Origin: Pseudomonadota bacterium
GTDB taxonomy: Bacteria > Pseudomonadota > Gammaproteobacteria > Xanthomonadales > Xanthomonadaceae
NCBI GenBank assembly: GCA_018242365.1
Contig: JAFECB010000017.1
Span: 1 to 64,000 of the forward strand
Reading direction: 5' to 3'
DNA: 64,000 nt
The notes beneath the pieces are model-generated. The model was given only the letters and a program-made list of their open reading frames with translations, was not told the DNA's origin and made no database searches. Below, in pieces: positions 48,078 through 58,734 of the stretch. The position numbers and the translations under genes were made by a program. The first letter of the stretch is position 1, and each line of letters starts with the position of its first letter.

Positions 48078-48527
48078 TGGAAGCTGATCTGCTACACTCG
48101 GGGGGCGATGCAAGGGTTTGATTTCGCGGGAAGTAACGGACGCATTGTGCGCCCTTCGGCCGAAAGCCGGCCTTCCCGACGATCCCCGCCGCAGTGACGT
48201 TGCCACCACCCTCGGGGTGGACATGTTAACGACTGCGCGGCAAACCCGCCCAGCGTCGGCCATTCGGTCGTGACGGTCCAGCTGAACAACGTCCCGTGCG
48301 ACGCGCCCTGCCCGATGGGGTCGAGGCGGCAGTCGCCGGTCCTGCAACATACAACCAAGGAACAAGCGCTCCCGCGGTCCGCCGTGGTGTGGCAGCGCTG
48401 GAACACTGGAGGGTCGCACGGTCCGCGCTTGGCGCGGCCGCGCGCTTGGCGGTATCCAGCTGGCGAAAACGCCCGCGGCGTTCCGCTTCCCGTCCGTCAC
48501 GGACGTGGAGCGCAAAGGAACGCGACA
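48078..48527 (+). promoter_or_regulatory. Long rne leader region
   Basis: 450 bp with no conserved ORF (the frame open from 48270 joins rne but lacks RNase E similarity). An extended -10 (TGCTACACT at about 48090-48098) is a candidate rne promoter. Several GC-rich stem-loops are visible, for example GGGAAGTAACG...CTTCCCG and CCACCCTCGGGGTGG. rne mRNA leaders in enterobacteria are bound by RNase E for autoregulation. A comparable role is inferred here, not shown. Confidence 0.55.
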
Positions 48528-51500
48528 ATGAAGAGAATGCTGATCAACGCCACGCAGGCGGAAGAACTGCGGGTGGCCATCGTCGATGGCCAGAATCTGT
48601 ACGACATCGACATCGAACAGCCGTCGAAAGACAACAAGAAATCCAATATCTACAAGGGCCGCATCACCCGGCTCGAACCCTCGCTGGAAGCCGCCTTCGT
48701 CGAATACGGCGCGGAACGCCATGGCTTCCTGCCGCTGAAGGAAATCTCCCGCGACTACTTCCAGGCCGGGGTCGACCCGCACAAGGCCAGCCTCAAGGAA
48801 TTGCTCCGTGAAGGCCAGGAAGTCGTCGTTCAGGTCGACAAGGAAGAACGCGGCAACAAGGGCGCGGCGCTGACCACCTTCATCTCGCTGGCCGGCCGCT
48901 ACATGGTGCTGATGCCGAATTCGCCCACTGCCGGCGGCGTCTCGCGCCGGATCGAAGGTGACGACCGCGCCGAGCTGAAGAAGGCGATGGACGCGCTGTC
49001 CATCCCCGACGACATGGGCGTGATCATCCGCACCGCCGGCGTCGGCCGCGACGCCGAAGAACTGCAATGGGACCTCGACTACCTGCTGTCGATCTGGCGC
49101 GCAATTGCTGAAGCCGCCCTGTCCAAGCCCTCGCCCTTCCTGATCTACCAGGAATCGCGCCTGATCGTGCGCGCCCTGCGCGACTACATGCGCTCGGACA
49201 TTGGCGAAATCCTGGTCGATACGCCGGAGATGTACGCCGAGGCGCTGGAATTCGTCGAGCAGGTGATGCCGCACAACAAGCGCAAGCTCAAGCACTACAC
49301 CGACGACACCCCGCTGTTCAACCGCTTCCAGATCGAATCGCAGATCGAATCGGCCTATGAGCGCACCGTGCGGTTGCCGTCCGGCGGCGCGCTGGTGATC
49401 GACCAGACCGAAGCGCTGACCGCGATCGACGTCAACTCGGCGCGCGCCACCAAGGGTGGCGACATCGAGGAAACCGCGTTCAACACCAACCTCGAAGCCG
49501 CCGAGGAAGTGGCCCGCCAACTGCGCCTGCGCGACCTCGGCGGGCTGGTGGTGATCGACTTCATCGACATGTCATCGAGCAAGCACCAGCGTGATGTCGA
49601 GAACAAGCTGCAGAACGCTCTGAAGTACGACCGCGCGCGCGTGCAGTTGGGCCGGATCAGCCGCTTCGGCCTGATGGAAATGAGCCGCCAGCGCCTGCGC
49701 CCCAGCCTCGGCGAAGCCAGCCAGATTGTTTGTCCGACCTGCGAAGGCCATGGCCGCATGCGCAGCATCGAATCGCTGTCACTGTCGATCATCCGCGTCG
49801 CCGAAGAGCACGCGATGAAGGACAACACCGGCCAGGTGCTGGTGCAGGTGCCGGTGGAAATCGCCAACTTCCTGCTCAACGAGAAGCGCAGCGCGCTGCG
49901 TGAAATCGAGCAGCGTCACGACGCGCCGATCGTGATCGTCGCCGACGAGCAGCTGCACAGCCCGCACTACGAGGTGACCCGCATCCGCAGCAATGAGATG
50001 GGCGAGGAAACCAGCAAGCCCAGCTACCAGCGCGGTACCCCACGCAAGCTCAACACGATCTCCCTGACCAAGGGCCAGCTCAACATCCCGCCGCCGGCCG
50101 TCACCAAGGTCAAGCCCACCCAGCCGGCACCGCTGCGCGAACCCAAGCCGATGCCGGTGGAGCCGGAATTGCAGGCCGCACCGGTACAGGCGCAGGTGCA
50201 GTCGATCCCCGCCGCCGTCGCGCAAGCAGCCCCGGCCAATGGCGGCTTCTTCGGCTGGTTGCGCAAGGTGGTGGGTGGGGCACCGGCACAACCCGTCGCT
50301 GTCGAAACGCCAGCACCGCAAGCCCGTGCACCGCAGGGCGGTGAGCGTGGCGATCGCAACGAACAGCGCCAGCGTCGCGAAGGGCGTGGCGACAATCGCG
50401 GAGAAACTCGCGGCGACGGTGGCCGTCAGCATCAGCAGAAACAACAAAAACAACAGCAGAAGCAACAAGGCAATCGGCAGGACAGGCAAGAGCGCCAGGA
50501 TCGTCCGGACAAGCAGGAGCGGCAAGAACAGCAGCGGCAAGAGCGGCAACAGCAGCCGAAGCCGGAGCGAAGCGAGGCGGCTGCCCGCCAGGACAAGGGT
50601 GACGCCCGCAACAAGCCGGCACGCCAGGAGCGGCAGGAACGCCCGAATGCTGCCGCGCCGGTCGTGGCAGTCGTTGCAGAAACTGCGGCGGCCATTGACG
50701 CGGATCCGCAGTTGCAGCCGAATGCTCCCGTCCAGAACGAGGAACTGGCGACTGCTTCGGTTACCACCAACACGGCATCGGACAATGTCGCTGCGACCAG
50801 CGAGGACGCTGCAGGCGGCGAAAACGGCGGCAAGCGTCGTCGTGGTCGCCGCGGTGGACGTCGGCGTCGGCGTGGCGGCGGTGACTCGGCTGCTGCCACC
50901 GTTGAGCCCGGCGAGCACGACGACGCACTGGATTCGGTGCTGGACGTGGACACCGCCCAGCCCGAATTCGAGTTCAGTGATCTTGATCCGGGAGATGCAG
51001 AGCACGCACAGGCCGAAACCACCTCTCGCCCGGCGGATACGGCCAAGGCACAGGCTTCCGAGCCTGTCGCAGCGCCAGCGCCTTCGACGTCACCGGCATC
51101 CGCTGAGCCGGCAACACGCGTGGAACCTGCCCAGCCTGTCGCGGTAGATGCCCAGGCGGATCACACCACCGTGAATCCCGAACCACCGGCAGCCAAGCCA
51201 GAAGTCGCACGTACCGAGCAGGCTGAAGCCGCGCCCGCTCCATCGGTGGAGGCAATGCCAACGAACGTCGATGTCGCTGTCGATGCCGAGCGCGTCGAGT
51301 CGGCGATTGCGGTGGTCGAGCCGGTGCTTGTGCCGGTCGCGATGCCGGCGACGCCCGCCGCCAACACGCCGGAGCAGGCCCTGCCCATCGCCGCCAGCAG
51401 CACGGCCGATGAAGCACCGGCAGAACAGCTCGTCCCCAGCACCAGCGGCGATGAGGATGTTGCCGCCAAGCAGCGTGCCGAACAGCTGCGCATCCTGTTC

Positions 51501-51590
51501 GAGGCTGCGCGTCAACAGCCGATGTCGGCAGCAGCTGCACCGACGACCACGAGCACGGCTTCCAACCCGCCGCCTTCGAACGCAGGCTGA
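48528..51590 (+). CDS. rne: Ribonuclease E
   Basis: This is 1020 residues from ATG 48528. [22 protein letters not shown] begins the catalytic half. It has an S1 domain near 38-120, active-site aspartates in [10 protein letters not shown] and [10 protein letters not shown], and the Zn-link Cys pair CPTC (402-405). From about 540 on is a disordered scaffold with Arg/Gln/Pro-rich repeats, an Arg-rich patch ([16 protein letters not shown] near 775) suited to RNA binding, and a Pro/Ala-rich tail. RNase E drives mRNA decay and rRNA/tRNA processing. The degradosome partners in this group are not evident from sequence. Confidence 0.95.
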   Translation: MKRMLINATQAEELRVAIVDGQNLYDIDIEQPSKDNKKSNIYKGRITRLEPSLEAAFVEYGAERHGFLPLKEISRDYFQAGVDPHKASLKELLREGQEVVVQVDKEERGNKGAALTTFISLAGRYMVLMPNSPTAGGVSRRIEGDDRAELKKAMDALSIPDDMGVIIRTAGVGRDAEELQWDLDYLLSIWRAIAEAALSKPSPFLIYQESRLIVRALRDYMRSDIGEILVDTPEMYAEALEFVEQVMPHNKRKLKHYTDDTPLFNRFQIESQIESAYERTVRLPSGGALVIDQTEALTAIDVNSARATKGGDIEETAFNTNLEAAEEVARQLRLRDLGGLVVIDFIDMSSSKHQRDVENKLQNALKYDRARVQLGRISRFGLMEMSRQRLRPSLGEASQIVCPTCEGHGRMRSIESLSLSIIRVAEEHAMKDNTGQVLVQVPVEIANFLLNEKRSALREIEQRHDAPIVIVADEQLHSPHYEVTRIRSNEMGEETSKPSYQRGTPRKLNTISLTKGQLNIPPPAVTKVKPTQPAPLREPKPMPVEPELQAAPVQAQVQSIPAAVAQAAPANGGFFGWLRKVVGGAPAQPVAVETPAPQARAPQGGERGDRNEQRQRREGRGDNRGETRGDGGRQHQQKQQKQQQKQQGNRQDRQERQDRPDKQERQEQQRQERQQQPKPERSEAAARQDKGDARNKPARQERQERPNAAAPVVAVVAETAAAIDADPQLQPNAPVQNEELATASVTTNTASDNVAATSEDAAGGENGGKRRRGRRGGRRRRRGGGDSAAATVEPGEHDDALDSVLDVDTAQPEFEFSDLDPGDAEHAQAETTSRPADTAKAQASEPVAAPAPSTSPASAEPATRVEPAQPVAVDAQADHTTVNPEPPAAKPEVARTEQAEAAPAPSVEAMPTNVDVAVDAERVESAIAVVEPVLVPVAMPATPAANTPEQALPIAASSTADEAPAEQLVPSTSGDEDVAAKQRAEQLRILFEAARQQPMSAAAAPTTTSTASNPPPSNAG

Positions 51591-51601
51591 TCGAGAGCGA
51601 A

Positions 51602-51633
51602 GGCCTGGCAACGTCGACTCGCGTTGCCAGGCC
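51602..51633 (+). terminator. Hairpin after rne
   Basis: GGCCTGGCAACG-TCGACTCG-CGTTGCCAGGCC, a 12-bp perfect stem 12 bases past the rne stop. No strong T-tract follows. Confidence 0.6.
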
Positions 51634-51797
51634 GGCGTTACATCGCGTCGCGTCGCATTTGACCCAGCCTCACGCGGCGAGGTTGTCCCGCAAAGTTCCA
51701 ATCAAGGCAACTCCGGTGTGGAACTTGGCCGGTAGTTCTGTGCGGCGTTGACACGCGCTCGATCGTCCGATTCGTGGACTTTCATGCTTTACCGGAG

Positions 51798-51826
51798 ATG
51801 GATCCCAGCTTGCGCCGGGATGACGG
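51798..51826. repeat. REP-like palindrome, copy 4
   Basis: ATCCCAGCTTGCGCCGGGAT then GACGG, the closest relative of copy 1 at 20099. Confidence 0.6.
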
Positions 51827-51923
51827 AGCTTCGGCCAAGCGAATGCGTCCGGCCTCTCGATATCGAGCGAGAAATCAAACGCACCCATGCGCCCTTAACT
51901 GCGCGCGTCCTTGCGTGCCAGCG

Positions 51924-52577
51924 TCAGTGCATCGCCTGCGCCGGATCGACCAAGCCGTACTGGCTGACCAGCCGTGCCAGCGCGATGTTGTCGTGCACAC
52001 CGAGTTTGTCGAACAGATGCGTCTTGTGGGTATTCACGGTCTTGGCGCTCAGGCTGAGCCGTTTGGCGATGGCTTCCTGGCGCAGGCCCTGGTTGAGCAG
52101 AAGCGCGATCTCCAGTTCGCGCGGGGTCAAGCTATCGAATGGAGAGCCATCGTCGCCCTGCAGGCGCGACAGCGCCATGCCTTGGGCAACCGCGCTCGTG
52201 AGGTAGCGCTTGCCGCGCGCGACATCGCGCACGGCGCGCAACAACTCCGCGGCATCGCAGCCTTTGCCGACATAGCCCTGTGCACCGGCTTCCAGCAGGC
52301 GTCGCGGCATCGGCCCATCCTCCAGCACCGAAATCGCGATGACCCGGGTGCCGTGATCACCGCGCACGATCCTCTCGGTCAACTCCAGACCACTCAGCCC
52401 AGGCAGATGCAGGTCGCACAACACGATATCGGGCCGCAGCCGGCGGATCTCCGGCAATGCGGATTCCGCACTGTCGGCCTCGCCGACGACCTCGATGTCG
52501 CCCTCCCCTTCCAGGATCATGCGAAACCCGGTCCGGACCAGTGCATGGTCATCGACGATGAAAACCCTGATCGGCAT
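51924..52577 (-). CDS. LuxR/NarL-family response regulator
   Basis: This is 217 residues from ATG 52575-52577; the frame open to 52652 is rejected because MPIRVFIVDDHALVRTG is the receiver start. Phosphoacceptor Asp55 lies in VLCDLHLPGLSG, with Asp9-Asp10 and the conserved Lys further on. The C-terminal LuxR HTH has LTPRELEIALLLNQGLRQEAIAKRL and KTVNTHKTHLFDKL. It resembles the GacA/UvrY group. It lies 145 bp downstream of a hybrid kinase gene in the same direction and is likely its partner. Confidence 0.93.
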   Translation of the reverse strand: MPIRVFIVDDHALVRTGFRMILEGEGDIEVVGEADSAESALPEIRRLRPDIVLCDLHLPGLSGLELTERIVRGDHGTRVIAISVLEDGPMPRRLLEAGAQGYVGKGCDAAELLRAVRDVARGKRYLTSAVAQGMALSRLQGDDGSPFDSLTPRELEIALLLNQGLRQEAIAKRLSLSAKTVNTHKTHLFDKLGVHDNIALARLVSQYGLVDPAQAMH

Positions 52578-52721
52578 GGTGCTCCCCTGCTGCGATTGCC
52601 TGATGACAAGGTAACGCGATGCCCGCGCGTGGCCAAGCAGGCAATGGCCCAATCGAGGATAGGAAAAATCCTAGCTTCCGTGGCCGGACTCGCAAACACC
52701 ATCCAGACGCAGGTTGCGATT

Positions 52722-55700
52722 TCAGCAGACCCGCGAGGCAGCGCGCGCCGCCAGCATCCGATCCAGCATCGATTTCAACGCCAGTGGCCGCAGCGGCTTG
52801 AGCAACAGCGGCAGGCCTGCTTCCTGCGCCGCGCTGCGCACGGCCCCGGTCTGGTCGGCACTGAGAATCAAACAAGGCACCGGCGCGAACTCGGAAGTCA
52901 GTCGCGCACGCAGGGCCACGCCGTTGTCGCCGTCATCGAGGTGGAAGTCGAAAATCCATACATCGAACGTGGTTGCTTCGAGTGCGATTCGCGCAGCTTC
53001 GCCATCGGTAACGGCCAGCGGCTTGCAGCCCCAGCCGCGTAACACCGTGGCCAGCGCCGTGCCCGCCACGGATTCGTTATCGACGATCAACACCCGCAGA
53101 CCTTGAAGGCCACGCGTCGGCTGCCGTTGCTGCAGGCCAATCTGCACCCGTGGAACTGCCATCGAAAAGCAACTGCCCCGCCCGATCTGGCTTGCCAGCC
53201 CAATCTCGGTACCGAGCAACTGCGCGATCCTGCGTGCAATCGCCAAGCCCAGGCCCAGGCCTTGCCCATGCCCCTCACCACCGCGGCGGAACTCCTCGAA
53301 AATCAGTTCGCGTTGCGCAGGTTCGATCCCCGGCCCGGTGTCGTGTACCTTGATGCGCAGCTCGCCGCCTACTCGCCGCACGCCAATCAGGACGCCGCCA
53401 CGCACGGTATAGCGCAGCGCGTTGGCGAGAAAGTTCTGCAGGACGCGACGCAGCAACTGCGGATCGCTGCGCACCCAAGTGCGCGTCGGCACGAAGCGCA
53501 GGCGCAATCCACGCTCGCGTGCCAGTACCCGGAATTGCGCCACCAATGGCTCAAGCACTTCGGCCAGCGGAAACTCACGTGGTTCGGGGACCAGCCCGCC
53601 TGCTTCCAATCGCGACATGTCCAGCAAGGTGCCCAGCAAGTCAGTCGTCGAATCCAGCGCATCACCAATCTGGCGCGCCAACTCGCGCTGCGGTTCCGCG
53701 CCATGCTGTTGCAGGGTATCGACCAGCAAGTGCGCGGCATGCAAAGGTTGCAGCAGGTCGTGGCCAATTGCGGCGAGGAAACGACTCTTGGCATCGTTGG
53801 CGTGTTCGGCCTCGCGCTTGGCGGATTCAAGCAGGGCGGTGCGCTCGTCCACGCGTTGTTCGAGGGTCTCGTTGATGCGCTTGAGACCGTGCTCGGCCTG
53901 ACGAAAGTCGGTGACATCGGTGAAGGTGGCAACGAAGCCGCCTCCGGGCATCGGATTGCCGCGGATTTCGACGATGTTGCCGTCCTTGAACACCCGCTCG
54001 GACAGGTGCGGCGTGCCTGCACGCATATGTTCCAGCCGACGCGAAAGCGCTTCAGTCGCACGATCAGGATCGATGCCGGCAACTTCACGCAAGGCCCACT
54101 GCGACGCATCCGCGATCGGCATGCCCACCTGCAACATGCCGGGCGGGTAGCCCAGCAATTCTTCGTAGCGGCGATTCCACGCCACCAGATGCAGGTCCGC
54201 ATCGACCACGCTGATGCCTTGGCTCATGTTCTCCAGCGCCGCTTCCAGCAGGCGTTGGTTGAAGCGCAGGTCTTCCCTCGCCTCGCCGACGATTTCCGCC
54301 ACCGTGTCGAGATCGGCGCCGGGTTGCGCGCGCCGGGCAGCGTCCAGCAGCAGGCGTGCCGACGCGCTGCCGAGCACCGCTGCCAGTTCGTGTTCCAGCC
54401 GTGATTCGATCACCGATGGCACCGGCCCGATGGCAGGTGCCGCCTGCAGGAGTTCATCCACGCGCGCTTGTGGCAGGAACCGGCGACCGGCGCGACGCAA
54501 GGCCTCCAACCCCGCGCCGCGTACAACGTCACGCTGGGGTTGGTCGCGCAATACCGATATCAACAGCGTCACCGCTGTGCCGACGAACAAACTGACGCCG
54601 ATGGCCCGCCCGACCCGGCTCCAACCGGTCAATCCGAACAGCGTATCCGGGGCCAACCAGCCCAGGCCAAACGGGCCGGATTGCAACCATGCCGCATCAG
54701 CCCCGCTGCCGGTGACCAGCAGCGGCACCAACATCACCCACAGCCACGCGATGAAGCTGGCGAGGATGCCGCAACTGGCCGCCAGTGGCGGCGTCCGTGG
54801 TCGCCAGACCGCGAAACCCAAGGCCGGAATCAGGGTGGCCAAGGCCGAAAACGAGACCGTGCCGACATCCGCCAGCGCCTCGCTGCCGCTGACAAGGCGC
54901 GCATACGCCCAGCCCAGCAGCATGATGGCGAGAATGCCGCCTCGGCGCAGCAGCAGCAAGCCGCCACGATGATCGTCACCACGGCTGCCTGCCCACGCAC
55001 TTCGCAACAGGCCCGGTGCGAACCAGTGATTGCCGATCATCAAACTCAGCGTCAACGTCGCCACGATCACCATGCCGGTGGCTGCGCTCAAGCCACCGAG
55101 GAAGACCAGCAAGCCCATCCCCGCGTGGCCCTGTGACAAGGGCAGCGCCAGCGCGAACATGTCGGTGGGGACGCGGTCGCCCAGCAGGGCGGCACCGGCA
55201 CGCGCCGCGGGCAAGGTCGGCAAGGCGATCAGCAGCAGATACAGCGGGAACTGCCAACGCGCCGTGCGCACATCGCGCTCGTCGCGACATTCCACCACCG
55301 CGACGTGGAATTGATGCGGCATCACGAACATGGCCATCGCACCAAGGATGACCAGCGGCACGAAACCGCCTGCCGCCTGTGCGACCGGCGCGGCGTTCGT
55401 TGCCGGAACATCGCGAAGACCGAGCCACAAGAATCCGCCGAATGCCAGCATCGCGACCAGCTTGAACAGCGAGTCGAATGCCAGCGCCAACACCAACCCG
55501 CGATTGTGTTCGGCGGCGCTGACGCGACGGGTGCCGAACAGGATCGCGAAGGCGGCCATCACCAGCGCGACATACAAGGCACCATCACGCCAGAAGGGAG
55601 GCGCGGAACCGTCCGCCGCGCCAAAGCCCACGGTCACCGCGGTCAGGCTCAGGGTGATCGCCTGCAATTGCAGGGCGATGTACGGGATCAAGCCCAGCAC

Positions 55701-56066
55701 GGCGACCAGGGTGACGATGGCGGCCAGCCATGCATCCTTGCCCAGACGCGTGGCGATCAGGTCGGCGATCGAGGTGGCATTGCTGGCGCGCGCCAAACGC
55801 ACCAGCCGCATCATGAACGCCAGTGCCAGCGTGTAGAACAGGATCGCGCCGATGAAGGTCGGTGGCAGCGGCCAGCCATAGCGCGCCGCCTGGGTGACGG
55901 TGCCGTAGAAGGTCCATGAGGTGCAATGCACTGCCAGCGAGAGGGTGTAGACGTGTCGCCAGTGGCGCGACAACACACCCGGATGGCGTTCGGCATACAG
56001 CGCGGTGCCGAACATCAAGGCCATCCATGCCAACACGGCGAGGGCCACGACCGTGAGGTTCAGCAT
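52722..56066 (-). CDS. Hybrid histidine kinase fused to a sodium:solute symporter-like domain
   Basis: This is 1114 residues. Residues 1 to about 500 form ~12-13 transmembrane helices related to the SSS family (SLAVHCTSWTFYGTVTQAA and VMPHQFHVAVVECRD are typical of CbrA-type sensors). A PAS domain follows (about 600-710, SQGISVVDADLHLVAWNRRY). The HisKA phosphoacceptor His769 is in AAIGHDLLQPLHA, then HATPase (IKVHDTGPGIEP and GLGLGLAIARR), then a receiver with Asp1040 in WIFDFHLDDG. Presumably it senses or transports a nutrient and signals to the LuxR regulator. Confidence 0.92.
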   Translation of the reverse strand: MLNLTVVALAVLAWMALMFGTALYAERHPGVLSRHWRHVYTLSLAVHCTSWTFYGTVTQAARYGWPLPPTFIGAILFYTLALAFMMRLVRLARASNATSIADLIATRLGKDAWLAAIVTLVAVLGLIPYIALQLQAITLSLTAVTVGFGAADGSAPPFWRDGALYVALVMAAFAILFGTRRVSAAEHNRGLVLALAFDSLFKLVAMLAFGGFLWLGLRDVPATNAAPVAQAAGGFVPLVILGAMAMFVMPHQFHVAVVECRDERDVRTARWQFPLYLLLIALPTLPAARAGAALLGDRVPTDMFALALPLSQGHAGMGLLVFLGGLSAATGMVIVATLTLSLMIGNHWFAPGLLRSAWAGSRGDDHRGGLLLLRRGGILAIMLLGWAYARLVSGSEALADVGTVSFSALATLIPALGFAVWRPRTPPLAASCGILASFIAWLWVMLVPLLVTGSGADAAWLQSGPFGLGWLAPDTLFGLTGWSRVGRAIGVSLFVGTAVTLLISVLRDQPQRDVVRGAGLEALRRAGRRFLPQARVDELLQAAPAIGPVPSVIESRLEHELAAVLGSASARLLLDAARRAQPGADLDTVAEIVGEAREDLRFNQRLLEAALENMSQGISVVDADLHLVAWNRRYEELLGYPPGMLQVGMPIADASQWALREVAGIDPDRATEALSRRLEHMRAGTPHLSERVFKDGNIVEIRGNPMPGGGFVATFTDVTDFRQAEHGLKRINETLEQRVDERTALLESAKREAEHANDAKSRFLAAIGHDLLQPLHAAHLLVDTLQQHGAEPQRELARQIGDALDSTTDLLGTLLDMSRLEAGGLVPEPREFPLAEVLEPLVAQFRVLARERGLRLRFVPTRTWVRSDPQLLRRVLQNFLANALRYTVRGGVLIGVRRVGGELRIKVHDTGPGIEPAQRELIFEEFRRGGEGHGQGLGLGLAIARRIAQLLGTEIGLASQIGRGSCFSMAVPRVQIGLQQRQPTRGLQGLRVLIVDNESVAGTALATVLRGWGCKPLAVTDGEAARIALEATTFDVWIFDFHLDDGDNGVALRARLTSEFAPVPCLILSADQTGAVRSAAQEAGLPLLLKPLRPLALKSMLDRMLAARAASRVC

Positions 56067-56201
56067 TGCGCAAACCTCGGTCGCGAACGTGGCGTGGCGT
56101 CAGTGTCGGACATTGCCGGCGAGGATAACCCGAGGCGACACCCGCGCTCCGGCCACAGGCGTCGCATTCCAACGCCATATGCTCTCCGACCCTCACCCCA
56201 A

Positions 56202-56224
56202 CCCCTCTCCCGGCGGGAGAGGGG
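56202..56224. terminator. Hairpin between kinase and TonB receptor genes
   Basis: CCCCTCTCCC-GGC-GGGAGAGGGG, a 10-bp perfect stem. It lies directly after the receptor stop (minus strand) and is a candidate terminator or REP-type palindrome common in this family. Confidence 0.55.
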
Positions 56225-56235
56225 CGTTGGCAGCG

Positions 56236-58572
56236 TCAGAAGTTGTAACGCAGCGACACGTACCAGTTGCGCGGCCAGCCGAAATACGCGGTCTGGATAT
56301 TGCCAACGCTGGAGAACTCCTGGCCTTCGGTCATGTAGGTCTTGTTGGTCAGGTTGCGCACGCCGGCACGCGCCTGCCAACTGCCCTGCGGCGAATCCCA
56401 CACACCGAACAGTCCGATCAGGGCATAGCCGGACTGGCGCAGGTTCGGCCGGTTATCGACCGACAGCCAGGTCTCGCTGCGGTAGGACACATCACCACCG
56501 ATGCTGAGCAGCGAACCATTGCTCAGATCGAAGCCGTGCTGCAGCGCAATTCGGCCGGTGATGTCCGGCGCGAACGGCACATGGTCGTGGATGTGCGGGT
56601 TGTAATCGGGGCGGGTGGGATCGGTGACGCGCAGATCCACGAATTGCTTGTAACGTGCATTCATCCAGCTGAGCTGGCCGGTCAATGTGGTGGACTTGCC
56701 GAGCAACGCCGTGCCTTCAAGCTCGAAGCCATCGATGGTCATGCGCGCGGCGTTGATGACCGGGAAGGCGAAGGTCGGGACGCCACCGTTCTGCACCACT
56801 TCCGAGACCCGCGCCTGGAAATCGCGGTAGTTGCTGTGGAACGCGGTGATATTGCCCTGCAGGCGATGGTCCGAGGACTGCATCTTCAGGCCGACTTCAT
56901 AGGTCCACACGAATTCGGGATCGAAGATCGGGTTGTTGGACTCGGCCTGGGAATTCGCGCGCCCGTTGAAACCGCCGGACTTGAAGCCGCGGTTTGCCGA
57001 GAAATATCCCATCATGTTTTCGCTGAACTTGTACTTCAGACTGAACGATGGCGTCAGCGCGCCCCAGCTGTGGTGGATGCCGGGGATGACAGCCTGCGGA
57101 CTGGCACTGAAGATACTCAGCGGCGGCCCGAAGTAGGCGCTGGTGGTGCGGAAGTAGTACTTGCGATCACGCGAGTAACGCAGGCCGGCCGCCAGCGACC
57201 AGGCATCGTTGATGCTCCAGTCGATATTGGCGAACAGTGCGGTGCTGGTCGTGCGCAGGTCATCATCGATCGTGCGCAAGAAGGTGAACGGGACGCCCTT
57301 GTAGCGCAGCAGGTCATCGGCATAGGCCTCCTGGTGCGAAGGCAGGCGTTCGTTGAGATAGTAGGCGCCAAAGATCGCCTTGATCGATTCGCCGTGATAC
57401 TGCAATTGCAGTTCCTGGCTCCACTGGCGCTGGTGGAGGCCCACGAACACGTCACCCAGCTCGTACTTCGATGCGTCGATGTCGATGTAGGAGGCGGTGT
57501 CGAGCTTGCGCCAGGCGGTGATGCTCTTGAGCAGCCAGGCGTCGTTGATGTTCCAGTTCATGATCAGCGACACACCCTTGTGGGTCATGTCCTGACCCTT
57601 GTCCGGCCCGAACGAGGTGCGTGCGCTGAAATCCCAGGTTCCGGTTGGCGTCGGCTGCAGCACGTAGGGGCCATAGCCTGGCCACATGTCCGTCGCGATC
57701 AGCGGCGCGGTTGGCCGTCCCATGGTCAGTGCGGCGTCCTGATCGGTGTAATCGAACGAGAGCGTCGCATTGAAGGAATCATTTGGCTGGAAGGACAGCT
57801 TGGCGCGCAGCGCGCGCGTATTGTCGTCGTTGTAGCGACTGCTGGTCAGCGCGTCGCGGACATAACCGTTATTGGTCACCCACGCACCGGCGATGCTGCC
57901 GGCCACGGTATCGCTGATCTTGCCGCCATAGTAAAAACGGCCTTCGGCGCGACCGAAATTGCCGAACGTCGTTTCGACGCTGCCGCCTTGGTAGTCGAAC
58001 GGATTCCTGGTGCTCAGCTTGATCGCGCCGCCTGTCGAGTTCTTGCCGTACAGGGTGCCCTGCGGGCCGCGCAGGACTTCGATCTGGTCGATGTCGAACA
58101 GCGAGAACATGGCGCCGTTGATGCGCGAGTAATACACGTCATCGACGTACATGCCGACACCCGGATCGAAGGTCTGCAGCGCGTCGGGCTGGCCGATGCC
58201 GCGGATGAACACGTTGATGCTGTTGGCGGAACCACGGCCCTGCACGATGTTCATGTTCGGCACCGCGCCTTGCAGTCCATCCACATTGCTGGCCTGCATG
58301 TCGCGCAGCTGGTTTTCACCGAATGCGGACACCGCCACCGGCACTTCCTGGATGGGTTCGGCCACGCGGCGGGCGGTGACGGTCACCGTCTCCAACTGGG
58401 TCGGCGTGGACGGCGCGGTGGCGCTGGGCTTGGCGGTCTGCGGCTGGGCTTGTGTCTGCTCCTGCGGCTGGGCCGGCTGGGCACCCTGTTCGGCCGCGAG
58501 GGCCGGTGCACCGATCAGCAAGGAGGCGACCAGCGCACCCTGGATTGCCATGCTCAATTGCTTGCGTTTCAT
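56236..58572 (-). CDS. TonB-dependent outer-membrane receptor
   Basis: This is 778 residues from ATG 58570-58572; the frame continues upstream to 59784 opposite the permease gene, which is spurious. A signal peptide (MKRKQLSMAIQGALVASLLI) ends at ALA. A Pro/Gln spacer leads to a TonB box-like LETVTVTARR and the plug domain (IRGIGQPD, VYYSRINGAMFSLFDIDQIEVLRGPQG, GKNSTGGAIKL). A 22-strand barrel ends in Phe (VSLRYNF). The ligand cannot be told from sequence. It is divergent from the GntP permease at 58735, which may act on the same substrate. Confidence 0.93.
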   Translation of the reverse strand: MKRKQLSMAIQGALVASLLIGAPALAAEQGAQPAQPQEQTQAQPQTAKPSATAPSTPTQLETVTVTARRVAEPIQEVPVAVSAFGENQLRDMQASNVDGLQGAVPNMNIVQGRGSANSINVFIRGIGQPDALQTFDPGVGMYVDDVYYSRINGAMFSLFDIDQIEVLRGPQGTLYGKNSTGGAIKLSTRNPFDYQGGSVETTFGNFGRAEGRFYYGGKISDTVAGSIAGAWVTNNGYVRDALTSSRYNDDNTRALRAKLSFQPNDSFNATLSFDYTDQDAALTMGRPTAPLIATDMWPGYGPYVLQPTPTGTWDFSARTSFGPDKGQDMTHKGVSLIMNWNINDAWLLKSITAWRKLDTASYIDIDASKYELGDVFVGLHQRQWSQELQLQYHGESIKAIFGAYYLNERLPSHQEAYADDLLRYKGVPFTFLRTIDDDLRTTSTALFANIDWSINDAWSLAAGLRYSRDRKYYFRTTSAYFGPPLSIFSASPQAVIPGIHHSWGALTPSFSLKYKFSENMMGYFSANRGFKSGGFNGRANSQAESNNPIFDPEFVWTYEVGLKMQSSDHRLQGNITAFHSNYRDFQARVSEVVQNGGVPTFAFPVINAARMTIDGFELEGTALLGKSTTLTGQLSWMNARYKQFVDLRVTDPTRPDYNPHIHDHVPFAPDITGRIALQHGFDLSNGSLLSIGGDVSYRSETWLSVDNRPNLRQSGYALIGLFGVWDSPQGSWQARAGVRNLTNKTYMTEGQEFSSVGNIQTAYFGWPRNWYVSLRYNF

Positions 58573-58734
58573 CTGCCACTCCTGCGGGTAAGTCGAATTC
58601 GGACGACGCCAGCGCGCCACCATGGCGAGCACGTTAAGGATTCGTTGACCTCGGCGGCATTGGACGTTCGGGCAATGGGAGCCCACCCGTGATCGCACCC
58701 ACACTGGCCGCCGGATTCCGAATCTGGACAGACG

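Larger units (their letters stand above)
51591..51923. other. rne-regulator intergenic region
   Basis: 333 bp. It holds the hairpin at 51602-51633 and a REP palindrome at 51798-51826; otherwise I see nothing coding. Confidence 0.5.

Noticed and set aside
48270..48527. N-terminal extension of RNase E by 86 codons
   Set aside because: No similarity to RNase [11 protein letters not shown] at 48528 is the conserved start, so the stretch is leader.
47115..49520. 801-codon open frame on the minus strand, running antisense through rne
   Set aside because: Only the part from 48077 down encodes RluC. Upstream it is antisense to the strongly conserved RNase E frame and shows no protein-like composition.
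56005..58692. 895-codon open frame opposite the TonB receptor
   Set aside because: A shadow in high-GC DNA. The opposite strand encodes a receptor with signal peptide, plug and barrel motifs.
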